This document shows, one piece after another, positions 54,787-63,011 of a stretch of 64,000 nt of DNA. A program made the translations under genes and the position numbers. The DNA comes from DATFQI01 sp963816955 (GTDB taxonomy: Bacteria > Actinomycetota > Thermoleophilia > Solirubrobacterales > Solirubrobacteraceae), in assembly GCA_963816955.1 (NCBI GenBank), contig CAWFME010000005.1:1-64000 (forward strand), read 5' to 3'. Position 1 is the stretch's first letter, and the number at the start of each line of letters is the position of its first letter. The notes below the pieces were generated by a model. That model worked only from the letters and a program-made list of their open reading frames with translations. It ran no database searches and was not told where the DNA came from.

Positions 54787-55866
54787 ATGAGTAGCGAGCT
54801 CAAGGGCCTGATCCTCTCGGGCGGGCGCGGTACGCGGCTGCGCCCGATCACCTACACGTCGGCCAAGCAGCTCGTGCCCGTCGCGAACAAGCCCGTGCTC
54901 TTCTACGGCATCGAGGCGATGGCCGACGCGGGCATCCACGACATCGGGATCATCATCGCGCCCGAGACCGGCGACGAGATCCGCGAGGCGGCGGGCGACG
55001 GCTCGCAGTTCGGCGTGCAGATCACCTACATCGTGCAGGACGAGCCCGCCGGGCTCGCGCACGCGGTGCTGACCGCCGAGCCGTTCCTCGGCGACTCTGC
55101 GTTCGTGATGTACCTCGGCGACAACCTGCTCCAGGGCGGGATGCGCGAGCTGGTGCACGAGTTCCGCGAGCACGCCCCCGAGGCGCTGATCCTGCTCACC
55201 CCCGTGCCCGACCCGGAGAACTACGGCGTGGCCGAGCTCGACGGCTCGGGCTCGGTCAAGCGGCTGGCGGAGAAGCCCAAGGAGCCCGCGACCGACCTCG
55301 CGCTGGTCGGCGTCTACATGTTCACGTCGCACATCCACGACGCCGCGCGCGCGATCGAGCCGTCCGCCCGCGGGGAGCTGGAGATCACGGACGCGATCCA
55401 GTGGCTCGTCGACTCGGGCCGCCGGGTCGAGCCGCACATCGTGCGCGGCTGGTGGAAGGACACGGGCCGCCTCGACGACATGCTCGAGGCCAACCGGCTG
55501 ATCCTCGAGACGATCGATCGCCAGGTCGACGGCGAGCTCGACAACTCCCAGATCGACGGGCGCGTGATCGTCGAGGCCGGCGCGCGGCTGACCAACTCGA
55601 CCGTCCGCGGGCCCGCGATCATCGGCGCGGGCGCCGAGCTGACCGACTGCTACGTCGGGCCCTACACCGCCGTCGGCCGCCACTGCGTGATCCACGGGGC
55701 CGAGGTCGAGCACTCGATCCTGCTCGAGGGCTCCACGGTCCGAGGCCTCGACGGCCGGATGGAGTCCTCGCTGCTCGGCCGCGGCGTGCACATCTCGCGC
55801 GACGACCGCCAGCCGCGCGCCTACCGGTTCATGGTCGGCGACAACTCGGAGATCGGGATTCTCTGA
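54787..55866 (+). CDS. rmlA: Glucose-1-phosphate thymidylyltransferase, long form
   Basis: 359 residues. The nucleotidyltransferase signature LILSGGRGTRLRPITYTSAKQLVPVANKPVLFYGIEAMADAGI is followed by QDEPAGLAHAVLTAEPFLGDSAFVMYLGDNLLQGG, EKPKEP and WWKDTGRLDDMLEANR. Residues about 255-359 form a left-handed beta-helix (NSTVRGPAIIGAGAELTDCYVGPYTAVG). The beta-helix makes it the long form, as in StrD, where short RmlA is about 290 residues. It makes dTDP-glucose for the rmlB and rmlD products encoded 4-6 kb away. Confidence 0.9.
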   Translation: MSSELKGLILSGGRGTRLRPITYTSAKQLVPVANKPVLFYGIEAMADAGIHDIGIIIAPETGDEIREAAGDGSQFGVQITYIVQDEPAGLAHAVLTAEPFLGDSAFVMYLGDNLLQGGMRELVHEFREHAPEALILLTPVPDPENYGVAELDGSGSVKRLAEKPKEPATDLALVGVYMFTSHIHDAARAIEPSARGELEITDAIQWLVDSGRRVEPHIVRGWWKDTGRLDDMLEANRLILETIDRQVDGELDNSQIDGRVIVEAGARLTNSTVRGPAIIGAGAELTDCYVGPYTAVGRHCVIHGAEVEHSILLEGSTVRGLDGRMESSLLGRGVHISRDDRQPRAYRFMVGDNSEIGIL

Positions 55867-55871
55867 GGCCG

Positions 55872-55891
55872 GCCGGGGGCGTTGCCCCGGC
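55872..55891 (+). terminator. Stem-loop terminator after rmlA
   Basis: GCCGGGG (55872-55878) pairs perfectly with CCCCGGC (55885-55891) around a six-base loop, six bases after the rmlA stop. No U-run follows. Confidence 0.5.
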
Positions 55892-55906
55892 GAACGTCAA
55901 CGGCTC

Positions 55907-56040
55907 TGGGTGGGGAAGGTAGGGAGTGCCTCGAGCGCCCCGGTTTCACTCGAGCGTGCAGTTGTTCACGTATAGACGGAACAAGTGCACGCTCGCGTTC
56001 GGCGTGGCCGCCGCGGGCGGCTCCCTTGCTCCCCTACCCA
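55907..56040. repeat. 134-bp nested palindromic intergenic element
   Basis: An inner hairpin has 17-bp arms with one mismatch (CGAGCGTGCAGTTGTTC, 55951-55967; GAACAAGTGCACGCTCG, 55979-55995) and an 11-base loop. Outer arms of 20 bases (55907-55926 and 56021-56040) match at 16 positions. It lies between the ends of rmlA and the convergent HAD gene, beyond the rmlA terminator. The AT-rich inner part differs from its surroundings. The function is unknown; a mobile palindrome, transcription barrier or structured RNA are all possible. Confidence 0.55.
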
Positions 56041-56065
56041 GCCGCAGTTCGCGCCCGGCGGGCGG

Positions 56066-56674
56066 TCAGAGCCCTAGGGGCTCGAGCAGCGCCGCGAGGT
56101 CGGCGGCCAGCCGGTCGGCCTCTTCGAGGTCGTCCTCGCCGTGGGTGGTGGTGACGGCCCAGACCGTCATCCCGGCCGAGCGGCCGGCGCGCACGCCGGC
56201 CGGGGCGTCCTCGATGACCACGCAGTCGCCGGGCTCGGCGCCGAGCGCCTGCGCGGCCACGAGGTAGGCGTCGGGGGCGGGCTTGCCGCGGCGGACGGCG
56301 TCGGCGGTGACGAGGATCGCGGGCTCGGGCAGGCCGGCCGCGCGCAGCCGCGCCGCGGCGAGGGCGGAGCCGCACGAGGTCACCACCGCGAGCGCCTCCG
56401 GCGGCGCCGCGGCGAGCAGCTCGGCCGCGCCCGGGAGCGGTTCGCCGCCGGTCTCGGCGTGCAGTGCGTCGACGCGCCGGGCCTCGGCGACCGCGTCGAG
56501 GTGCGGCGCGACCGTCGCGATCACCTCGCGCGAGGGCACGCCGTGCATCGCGCGCACGACCTCGCCGGGGTCGAGCCCCTGGCCGGCGGCCCAGTCGCGC
56601 CAGACGGCCTCGACCGCGTCGCCGGAGTCCACGAGCACGCCGTCGAGGTCCGACAGGATGGCCGCGAACCTCAC
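56066..56674 (-). CDS. HAD-superfamily phosphatase (sugar phosphatase / phosphoglycolate type)
   Basis: 202 residues with HAD motif I SDLDGVLVDSG (nucleophile Asp), a helical cap, motif II VVTSCGS, the lysine in RRGKPAPDAYLVAAQALG and motif III VVIEDAPAGVRAGRSAGM. This is the beta-phosphoglucomutase/phosphoglycolate-phosphatase subgroup, which removes phosphate from small sugars. GTG 56674 overlaps the stop of the MFS gene, so the two may import and dephosphorylate or detoxify a related compound. Confidence 0.87.
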   Translation of the reverse strand: MRFAAILSDLDGVLVDSGDAVEAVWRDWAAGQGLDPGEVVRAMHGVPSREVIATVAPHLDAVAEARRVDALHAETGGEPLPGAAELLAAAPPEALAVVTSCGSALAAARLRAAGLPEPAILVTADAVRRGKPAPDAYLVAAQALGAEPGDCVVIEDAPAGVRAGRSAGMTVWAVTTTHGEDDLEEADRLAADLAALLEPLGL

Positions 56675-57825
56675 GTGATCGCGAGCTCCGGCTCCGGCCG
56701 GGCCGCGTCCTTGCCCGCGGTCACCCGCGGCGCCAGGACGGCGACCGCGGCGGTCGCCACGCACAGCGACGTGAGCGCGAGCGGGAGGCTCGTCGCCTCG
56801 GCCAGGAAGCCGATGAACGGCGGGCCGACGAGGAAGCCGAGCGAGCCCATCGAGCTGACCGCGGCGATCGAGGGGCCGGCGGTCTCCAGACCGCCGGCGC
56901 CCGCGAAGCTGAACAGCAGCGGCACGCCGTTGGCGACGCCGATGCCCACGAACACGAGGCCCGCCAGCGCGGCGACCGGGTGCGCGAGCACCAGCATCGT
57001 GCCGAGCGCGATCGCCGCCAGCGCGGAGCCGCCGCGCAGCAGCCGCGCCGGCCCGATCTGCTGGTTGATCCAGTCGCCCGTCAGCCGCGCGATCGTCATG
57101 CCCGCCGCGAACGCCGCGAACGCGGCCGCGGCCACGCCGGCCGACGCCTCGAGGTCGCCGCGCAGGTAGACCCCGCCCCAGTCGGCCATCGCGCCCTCCG
57201 TGACCATCGTGAGGAAGCACAGGACCGCCATCAGCACGACGGCGCGCGAGGGCAGCCGGAAGCGCTCGCCCACGGCGGTGGCGCTGCCCGGCCCGAGCGC
57301 GGTCAGGCAGGCGAGCAGCCCGACCAGGAGCACGCCGGCGGCGAGCGTGTTCTGCAGCCGCGGGTCGATCCCGGCGGCGGTCGCGCCGGCCACCCCGGCC
57401 GCGCCGGAGAAGCCGCCGAAGCTCCAGCCCGCGTGCAGGGAGGACATGATCGGCCGCCCGAGCCGGCCCTCGATGGCGGAGCCGTGGGCGTTCATGGACA
57501 CGTCCATCGCCGCACCCGCGGCCCCGAAGGCCAGCAGCGCGAGCGGCAGCAGGTACGGCTCGGGCGCCAGCAGCGGCAGCGGCACCATCAGGCAGCAGAG
57601 GATCCCGCCGAGCCGGACCGCGCGGGCGCTGCCCAGCCGCACGATCGCCTGTCCCATGAAGGGCAGGGCCACGATCACGCCGATCGACATCGACAGCAGG
57701 ATCAGCCCGAGCGTGCTCTTGGCGAGGTCGAACCGCTCCTGGATGAACGGGATCTGGGCGACCCAGACGCCGATCGCCGCCCCGTTGACGAAGAAGACCC
57801 CGAAGGTCGCCGTGCGTGCACTCAC
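56671..57825 (-). CDS. MFS transporter (YbjJ-like)
   Basis: 384 residues with 12 membrane helices and the YbjJ-like opening FGVFFVNGAAIGVWVAQIPFIQERFDLAKSTLGLILL, followed by GAAMDVSMNAHGSAIEGRLGRPIMSSLHAGWSFGG and a second-half motif ADWGGVYLR. Members of this group are often found beside HAD phosphatases, as here. The substrate is not known. Start GTG 57825. Confidence 0.87.
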   Translation of the reverse strand: MSARTATFGVFFVNGAAIGVWVAQIPFIQERFDLAKSTLGLILLSMSIGVIVALPFMGQAIVRLGSARAVRLGGILCCLMVPLPLLAPEPYLLPLALLAFGAAGAAMDVSMNAHGSAIEGRLGRPIMSSLHAGWSFGGFSGAAGVAGATAAGIDPRLQNTLAAGVLLVGLLACLTALGPGSATAVGERFRLPSRAVVLMAVLCFLTMVTEGAMADWGGVYLRGDLEASAGVAAAAFAAFAAGMTIARLTGDWINQQIGPARLLRGGSALAAIALGTMLVLAHPVAALAGLVFVGIGVANGVPLLFSFAGAGGLETAGPSIAAVSSMGSLGFLVGPPFIGFLAEATSLPLALTSLCVATAAVAVLAPRVTAGKDAARPEPELAIT

Positions 57826-57899
57826 CCGCTACGGGTTATCAGGTGCCGCTCGCGGCAGCGGTACGGCTCCCCGCCCCTTAGGCCCGCCGGCGCCCGAGC

Positions 57900-58808
57900 C
57901 TAGGCGGGCGTGGCGACCTTGGCGCGCTTCGGCGCGAGCTTCTGCTCCTGGCGCTCCGGGCTGATCTCGACGACGTTCCAGGCCAGCTTGGTGGCCTTCA
58001 TGCCGCGGATCACCCACGCGGTCGGATCGACCTCCCACCAGCGCAGGCCGTGCATCGCCGAGCGCGGGAACGCGTGGTGGTTGTGGTGCCAGGACTCGCC
58101 GAAGGACAGCGGCGCCAGCCAGAAGACGTTGGTCGAGTGGTCGTCGACCTCGAAGCGGCGGGTGCCGAAGAAGTGGCAGACGGAGTTGATCGACCAGGTG
58201 ACGTGGTGCAGCAGGAAGATCCGCACCGCGCCGCCCCACAGCGCGCCGGTGACCGCGCCGGCGAAGCTCCCCTCGATCAGCCAGCCGAGGCCGGCCGGGA
58301 TCGCGATGCCGACGGCGACCCAGAGCGGGAAGAGCGCGTTGATGATCCGGAAGCCCCGGTCCTCGACGAGATCGCGGGCGAACTTGTCGTACGCCGCCTG
58401 GCCCTGGCGGTCGAACAGCCAGCCCATGTGCGCGTACCAGAGGCCCTTGACCGCGCCGCGCCAGCCGCTGCCGTGACCGTGCGGGGAGTGCGGATCGCCC
58501 TCCTGGTCGGTGAAGGCGTGATGCTTGCGATGGTCCGCCACCCAGGAGATGACGGGGCCCTGCACCGCGACCGAGCCGAGGATCGCCCAGGCGTACTGCA
58601 CGGGCTTGTAGGTCGCGAACGACCGGTGCGTGAGCATGCGGTGGAAGCCGACGGTGACGCCGAGCCCCGTGGCGACGTACATGACGGCGAGCAGCGCCAG
58701 GTCGCTCCAGTCGACCAGCGTGTTCCACAGCAGCACGATCGCGACGAGGACCGCCAGCAGCGGGACGAGCACGCCGGCGAGGTTGGAGATCCGGTGCGCG
58801 GTGGTCAT
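57900..58808 (-). CDS. Fatty acid (acyl-CoA delta-9 type) desaturase
   Basis: 302 residues, an integral membrane di-iron desaturase. The three histidine boxes are HRMLTH, HRKHH and HNHHAF, with about four membrane helices. It puts a double bond into membrane fatty acids. It is divergent from a PucR-type regulator across 84 bp. On the minus strand TAGACC lies seven bases before ATG 58808, at the leaderless position although its last base is not T. Confidence 0.92.
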   Translation of the reverse strand: MTTAHRISNLAGVLVPLLAVLVAIVLLWNTLVDWSDLALLAVMYVATGLGVTVGFHRMLTHRSFATYKPVQYAWAILGSVAVQGPVISWVADHRKHHAFTDQEGDPHSPHGHGSGWRGAVKGLWYAHMGWLFDRQGQAAYDKFARDLVEDRGFRIINALFPLWVAVGIAIPAGLGWLIEGSFAGAVTGALWGGAVRIFLLHHVTWSINSVCHFFGTRRFEVDDHSTNVFWLAPLSFGESWHHNHHAFPRSAMHGLRWWEVDPTAWVIRGMKATKLAWNVVEISPERQEQKLAPKRAKVATPA

Positions 58809-58878
58809 GGCCTGTGGTCTACCCCTGCAGGCTGCGACGTTCTTGGCGATTCGCGGCACGTCGAGGGCCCCTGCTTTG

Positions 58879-58884
58879 TAGGCT
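58879..58884 (+). promoter_or_regulatory. Leaderless promoter -10 of the PucR-type regulator gene
   Basis: TAGGCT ends eight bases before ATG 58893. Confidence 0.45.
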
Positions 58885-58892
58885 TCCCACAA

Positions 58893-60080
58893 ATGCCGCA
58901 GACGAGCCGGACGTTCGCCGCCATCCCGCCCGAGACCGCGGACGTGCTGCGGCCGGCGCTGTCCGGCCTGGCCGACGAGGTGATCGCCGCGATCGCGGCC
59001 GAGGTCCCCGACTACGCGCGCGCCATGGAGGGCGACTTCGGCAAGGCGGTGCGGCGCGGCGTGCAGATCGCCTTCCGGCGCTTCCTCGACCTCGTGCTCG
59101 ACCCCGAGGCGGACGTGCGCAGCGCCCGCGCGGCCTACGTGGACCTCGGCCGCGGCGAGTACCGCGCGGGCCGCAGCCTCGACGCGCTGCTCGCCGCCTA
59201 CCGCGTCGGCGCGCGGCTGGCGTGGCGCCGGTTCGTGGAGACGGGCCGCGAGGCGGGCCTGGCCCCGGAGGTGCTCTACGACCTCGGCGAGGCGATCTTC
59301 GCCTACATCGACGAGATCTCCGCCGAGTCGGCCGACGGCTACGCCCAGGAGCAGTCCGCGGCGGCCGGCGAGGCGCAGCGCCGCCGGCGGCGGCTCGTGC
59401 GTGTCCTGGCCGACGACCCGCCCGCCTCCGAGGAAGCCATTCGCACCGCGGCCGCGGCGGCGGGCTGGGCGCTCCCCCGGCGGCTGGCGGCGGTCGTCGT
59501 CCCGGGCGGCGACGGCGCGCCGGAGGACGAGCTCGACGCGGACGCGGCCTCGCTGGCCCGCCGGATCGGCGCGGAGGCCGTCGGCGCGGAGGTCCACGGC
59601 CGGCTGTGCCTGTTCGTGGGCGACCCGGGCGCGCCGGGGCGCCGGCGCGCGCTGGAGGCGGCGCTGGGCGGCGCCCGCGCGGGGCTCGGGCCGTCCGTCC
59701 CGTGGCCGCGGGCGTCGGCGAGCCTGCGCCGCGCCGCCTCGGCGCTGGCGCTGCCGCACGACGGGCTCGTGGTCGCCGAGGACCATCTCGCCACCCTGCT
59801 GCTCGCCTCCGACCAGGCGCTCGGCGCCGAGCTGGCGGCGGCCCGGCTCGCCCCGCTCGAGGGGCTCACGGGCAGCCAGCGCGAGCGCCTCGAGGGCACG
59901 CTGCGCGCCTGGCTGGACCGCCCGGGCCAGGTCCAGGCGGTGGCGGCCGCGCTCGGCGTGCACCCCCAGACCGTGCGCTACCGGATGGCCCGCCTGCGCG
60001 AGCTCTTCGGCGCGCGGCTGGAGGATCCCGAGGCGCGCTTCGAGCTCTCGCTCGCCCTGCGCGTGACGGGCGTGCGCTAG
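58893..60080 (+). CDS. PucR/CdaR-type helix-turn-helix regulator
   Basis: 395 residues. The N-terminal two thirds are helical and Ala-rich (VRRGVQIAFRRFLDLVLDPEADVRSARAAYVDLGRGEYRAGRSLDALLAAYRVGARLAWRRFVETG, a typical actinobacterial sensor part). The C-terminus is the PucR HTH_30: LEGTLRAWLDRPGQVQAVAAALGVHPQTVRYRMARLRELFGARLEDPEARFELSLALR. Its position opposite the desaturase gene suggests that it regulates lipid desaturation. Confidence 0.85.
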   Translation: MPQTSRTFAAIPPETADVLRPALSGLADEVIAAIAAEVPDYARAMEGDFGKAVRRGVQIAFRRFLDLVLDPEADVRSARAAYVDLGRGEYRAGRSLDALLAAYRVGARLAWRRFVETGREAGLAPEVLYDLGEAIFAYIDEISAESADGYAQEQSAAAGEAQRRRRRLVRVLADDPPASEEAIRTAAAAAGWALPRRLAAVVVPGGDGAPEDELDADAASLARRIGAEAVGAEVHGRLCLFVGDPGAPGRRRALEAALGGARAGLGPSVPWPRASASLRRAASALALPHDGLVVAEDHLATLLLASDQALGAELAAARLAPLEGLTGSQRERLEGTLRAWLDRPGQVQAVAAALGVHPQTVRYRMARLRELFGARLEDPEARFELSLALRVTGVR

Positions 60081-60091
60081 TAATGGGGCGC

Positions 60092-60937
60092 ATGCGACTG
60101 CTCGTCATCGGCGCGGCGGGGATGCTCGGACAGGACCTCCTCGCAGCCGCCCGGGCCGCCGGTCACGAGCCGGTGGGGCTCGACCTGCCCGAGATCGACA
60201 TCACGGACCCCGAGGCGACGCTGGCCGCCGTGCGCGAGGTCGCGCCCGGCGCCGTCGTCAACTGCGCCGCGTGGACCGACGTCGACGGCGCCGAGGAGCA
60301 GGAGGAGCTCGCGGCGCGCGTGAACGCCGAGGGCGCGGCCAACGTCGCTTCCGCGGCCGCGGCGGCAGGGGCCCTGGCCGTCCAGATCTCCACGGACTAC
60401 TCCTTCGACGGCACCGCGACCGAGCCGTACACCGAGTCGAGCCCGACGAGCGCGATCGGCGCCTACGGCCGCACGAAGCTGGCCGGAGAGCTCGCCGTCG
60501 CCGAGGTGGCCACGCCCGAGTTCGCGATCGTCCGCAGCTCGTGGCTGTTCGGCCCGCACGGCAAGAACTTCGTCGACACGATCCTGCGGCTCGGCGCCGA
60601 GCGCGGCGAGCTGTCGGTGGTCGAGGACCAGGTCGGCTGCCCGACCTACACGGGCCACCTCGCCGCGGCGCTCGTGGACATCGCCGAGCGGCGCCTGACC
60701 GGCGTGCTGCACGTCGCCGGCGGCGGCTCCTGCTCCTGGTACGAGCTCGCGCTCGCCGCGCTCGACGCCGCGGGCGTCGAGTGCACGGTCACGCCGACCA
60801 CCGCCGCCGAGTACGGGCGCCCGGCGCCGCGGCCGGCGTACTCCGTGCTGGTCTCCGAGCGCGACGACGCGCCGCGCCTGCCCGCCTGGCAGGACGGGCT
60901 GGCCGCCCACCTGGCCGCATCGAGGTCGCTCGCATGA
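60092..60937 (+). CDS. rmlD: dTDP-4-dehydrorhamnose reductase
   Basis: 281 residues. Short-chain reductase fold with the Rossmann LVIGAAGMLGQDLLAAA, the acidic INCAAWTDVDGAE-type block (here VVNCAAWTDVDGAEEQ), the STDYSFDG stretch, the catalytic YxxxK in YGRTKLAGE and IVRSSWLFG. It completes dTDP-L-rhamnose. ATG 60092 (MRLLVIG) follows GGGGCG; ATG 60083 is the alternative. It overlaps rmlB by four bases. Confidence 0.92.
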   Translation: MRLLVIGAAGMLGQDLLAAARAAGHEPVGLDLPEIDITDPEATLAAVREVAPGAVVNCAAWTDVDGAEEQEELAARVNAEGAANVASAAAAAGALAVQISTDYSFDGTATEPYTESSPTSAIGAYGRTKLAGELAVAEVATPEFAIVRSSWLFGPHGKNFVDTILRLGAERGELSVVEDQVGCPTYTGHLAAALVDIAERRLTGVLHVAGGGSCSWYELALAALDAAGVECTVTPTTAAEYGRPAPRPAYSVLVSERDDAPRLPAWQDGLAAHLAASRSLA

Positions 60938-61920
60938 GGCTGCTCGTCTGCGGCGGGGCCGGCTTCATCGGCTCGACGTTCGTGCGCCAGCGCGTCGACG
61001 ACTTCGGCGACGACGTGACCGTGCTCGACAAGCTCACCTACGCGGGCCGGCGCGAGAACCTCGAGGGCACCGAGCACCGCTTCGTGCACGCGGGCATCGA
61101 GGATCGCGACGCCGTCGCCGACGCGATGACCGACGCGGACGCCGTCGTCAACTTCGCCGCCGAGACCCACGTCGACCGCTCGATCGCCGAGCCCGACGCG
61201 TTCGTGACCACGCACGCGGTCGGGACCTACGTGCTGCTGGAGGCGGCGCGCGAGCGCGGCCTGCGCTACGTGCAGGTCTCCACCGACGAGGTCTACGGCT
61301 CGATCGAGGAGGGGACCTTCACCGAGGAGAGCCCGCTCAACCCCTCCTCGCCCTACAGCGCGACGAAGGCCGGAGCCGATCTGCTGGTGGCCTCCTACCG
61401 GCACACGTTCGGGCTCGAGGCGCTGATCTGCCGGGGCTCGAACAACTACGGGCCCTTCCAGTACCCCGAGAAGCTGATCCCGCTGATGGTGCTCAACGCG
61501 CTGCACGGCGACAAGCTCCCGGTCTACGGCGACGGACAGCAGGTGCGCAACTGGATCTACGCCGAGGACTTCGCGCGCGGGATCGGCTTCGCGCTCGAGC
61601 ACGGCGCGCCCGGCGAGGTCTACAACGTCGGCGGCCCCGACGAGTGCCCCAACCTCGAGGTCGTCCAGCGGATCGTCGAGTACACGGGCGCCGGCGACGA
61701 GCTGATCGAGTACGTCACCGACCGCCCCGGCCACGACCGCCGCTACTCGCTGAGCTCGGACAAGATCCGCGCGCTCGGCTGGGAGCCGCAGGTCCACTTC
61801 GAGGACGGGCTGAAGCAGACGGTGCGGTGGTACCGCGACAACCCCGCGTGGTGGGAGCCGATCCGCTCGGGCGACTACCGCGCGTACTACGAGCGCCAGT
61901 ACGGGCGCTCGCTCGGCTAG
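60934..61920 (+). CDS. rmlB: dTDP-glucose 4,6-dehydratase
   Basis: 328 residues. NAD-binding LVCGGAGFIGSTFVR, AETHVDRSI, VSTDEVYGSI with the catalytic Asp-Glu pair, and YSATKAGADLLV (YxxxK), then RGSNNYGPFQYPEKLIPLM and RNWIYAEDFARGI. It converts dTDP-glucose to the 4-keto-6-deoxy sugar used by RmlC/RmlD. The epimerase gene rmlC is not in the window. Its stop overlaps the convergent lipoprotein gene. Confidence 0.94.
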   Translation: MRLLVCGGAGFIGSTFVRQRVDDFGDDVTVLDKLTYAGRRENLEGTEHRFVHAGIEDRDAVADAMTDADAVVNFAAETHVDRSIAEPDAFVTTHAVGTYVLLEAARERGLRYVQVSTDEVYGSIEEGTFTEESPLNPSSPYSATKAGADLLVASYRHTFGLEALICRGSNNYGPFQYPEKLIPLMVLNALHGDKLPVYGDGQQVRNWIYAEDFARGIGFALEHGAPGEVYNVGGPDECPNLEVVQRIVEYTGAGDELIEYVTDRPGHDRRYSLSSDKIRALGWEPQVHFEDGLKQTVRWYRDNPAWWEPIRSGDYRAYYERQYGRSLG

Positions 61921-62321
61921 CGGCTCGCGGCCGCTCCGAACGAGCTGATCCGCCAGCTCTCGCCGTCGCGCTCGAGCTCGAAGGTCGCGGTCGTCCCCTC
62001 CTGGCGCACCTCGGCGCGGGCCGTCGAGCCCGTGATCGTGACGTCGCGGACGTCGATCCCCGTGTCGGCGGTGTCGCGCAGGGTGGCGTCCACCTCCTGC
62101 GGGCAATCGCGGCCGTCGGCCTCCAGCGACCGCGCGAACGCGTCCGTGAGGATCCGCGAGCAGATGTCCCCGGGCTTCTTCGAGCCCTTGAGGTCGTCGA
62201 TGACCTGGGCGACGTCGCGCTCGGCGCCCTTGAAGTCCCCGGCCGACGCGTTCGGGTTCGAGGTGCATCCCGTCAGCGTCGCGGCGAGCAGGACGAGCAG
62301 CAGCAAGGGCAGGCGGAGCAT
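61917..62321 (-). CDS. Small secreted lipoprotein, unknown function
   Basis: 134 residues. A classical lipoprotein signal (RLPLLLLVLLAATLTGCTSN, lipobox LTGC) is followed by a small alpha/beta domain with VAQVIDDLKGSKKPGDICSRILTDAFARSLEADGRDCP (two cysteines) and a beta-rich end FELERDGESWRISSFG, similar to NTF2-like or DUF4878-like lipoproteins. It is anchored on the outer face of the membrane. TACCCT lies nine bases before ATG 62321 on the minus strand. Confidence 0.75.
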   Translation of the reverse strand: MLRLPLLLLVLLAATLTGCTSNPNASAGDFKGAERDVAQVIDDLKGSKKPGDICSRILTDAFARSLEADGRDCPQEVDATLRDTADTGIDVRDVTITGSTARAEVRQEGTTATFELERDGESWRISSFGAAASR

Positions 62322-62353
62322 GGGAGCAAGAGGGTAGTGACCGTCCGCCTGGC

Positions 62354-62359
62354 TACTCT
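62354..62359 (+). promoter_or_regulatory. Leaderless promoter -10 of the TetR gene
   Basis: TACTCT ends seven bases before GTG 62367 and selects that start codon. Confidence 0.5.
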
Positions 62360-62366
62360 TGACCGC

Positions 62367-63011
62367 GTGGCATCCCACTCCGCAGGCGCCGTCCCCAGGG
62401 GCCGGCACGCCCCTCCGCTCGAGGTGCGCCAGGACCAGCAGCGCCGTCGCCTGTACGCGGCGGCCGCCGCCGTGTTCTCGCGCGTGGGCTACGGCGAGGC
62501 CACCGCGGAGGCGATCGCGCGCGAGGCCGGGATGTCGAAGGCCACCTTCTACGAGCACTTCGACAACAAGGAGGACTGCATCGTCTCCTTGTTCGACACG
62601 GCCATCGACGTGATCCTCGGCGCGATGCGGGCAGCCGGCGAGCGCAGCATCGACGCCGACCCGGCCGAGCGCGTGCGCGCGTCCGCCGAGGCGTTCCTGG
62701 CCGCGCTGGACCAGTACCCCGACGAGGCGCAGACGCTGCTGGTGGAGATCGTCGGCGCGGGCCCGCGCGCGATGGCGCGCCGCGACCGCGCGCTTGACGC
62801 CGTCGCGCAGTACATCGACGAGCTCAACCGCCGCGACCACGCGCGCGGCGCCGCGCCCCGCTTCGCCTCGCCGCACGACGCGTTCGCGATCGCTGGCGCC
62901 GTGGTGGAGCTGGCGTCGCGGCAGATCCGCACGGGCCGGCCGGCGAACATCGCCGAGCTCGAGCCGGTCGTCGAGCGGCTCACCATGGGCCTGCTCTCCG
63001 GGCCGGCGTGA
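62367..63011 (+). CDS. TetR-family transcriptional regulator
   Basis: 214 residues. The TetR helix-turn-helix is RRRLYAAAAAVFSRVGYGEATAEAIAREAGMSKATFYEHFDNKEDCIVSLFDTA (residues about 25-78); the rest is a helical ligand-binding domain. GTG 62367 is chosen from the promoter seven bases upstream. It overlaps the UdgB gene by four bases (GTGA), so it may belong to an operon with it and the MFS gene that follows; many TetR proteins control such transporters. Confidence 0.87.
   Translation: MASHSAGAVPRGRHAPPLEVRQDQQRRRLYAAAAAVFSRVGYGEATAEAIAREAGMSKATFYEHFDNKEDCIVSLFDTAIDVILGAMRAAGERSIDADPAERVRASAEAFLAALDQYPDEAQTLLVEIVGAGPRAMARRDRALDAVAQYIDELNRRDHARGAAPRFASPHDAFAIAGAVVELASRQIRTGRPANIAELEPVVERLTMGLLSGPA

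Noticed and set aside
55951..55995. LexA-type SOS box in the inner palindrome
   Set aside because: The half-sites are in the wrong order (GTTC...GAAC instead of GAAC...GTTC) and there is no promoter or damage gene to control.
54154..56040. Insertion sequences
   Set aside because: The palindromes contain no transposase and show no flanking direct repeat that I can find; recorded as repeats of unknown type.
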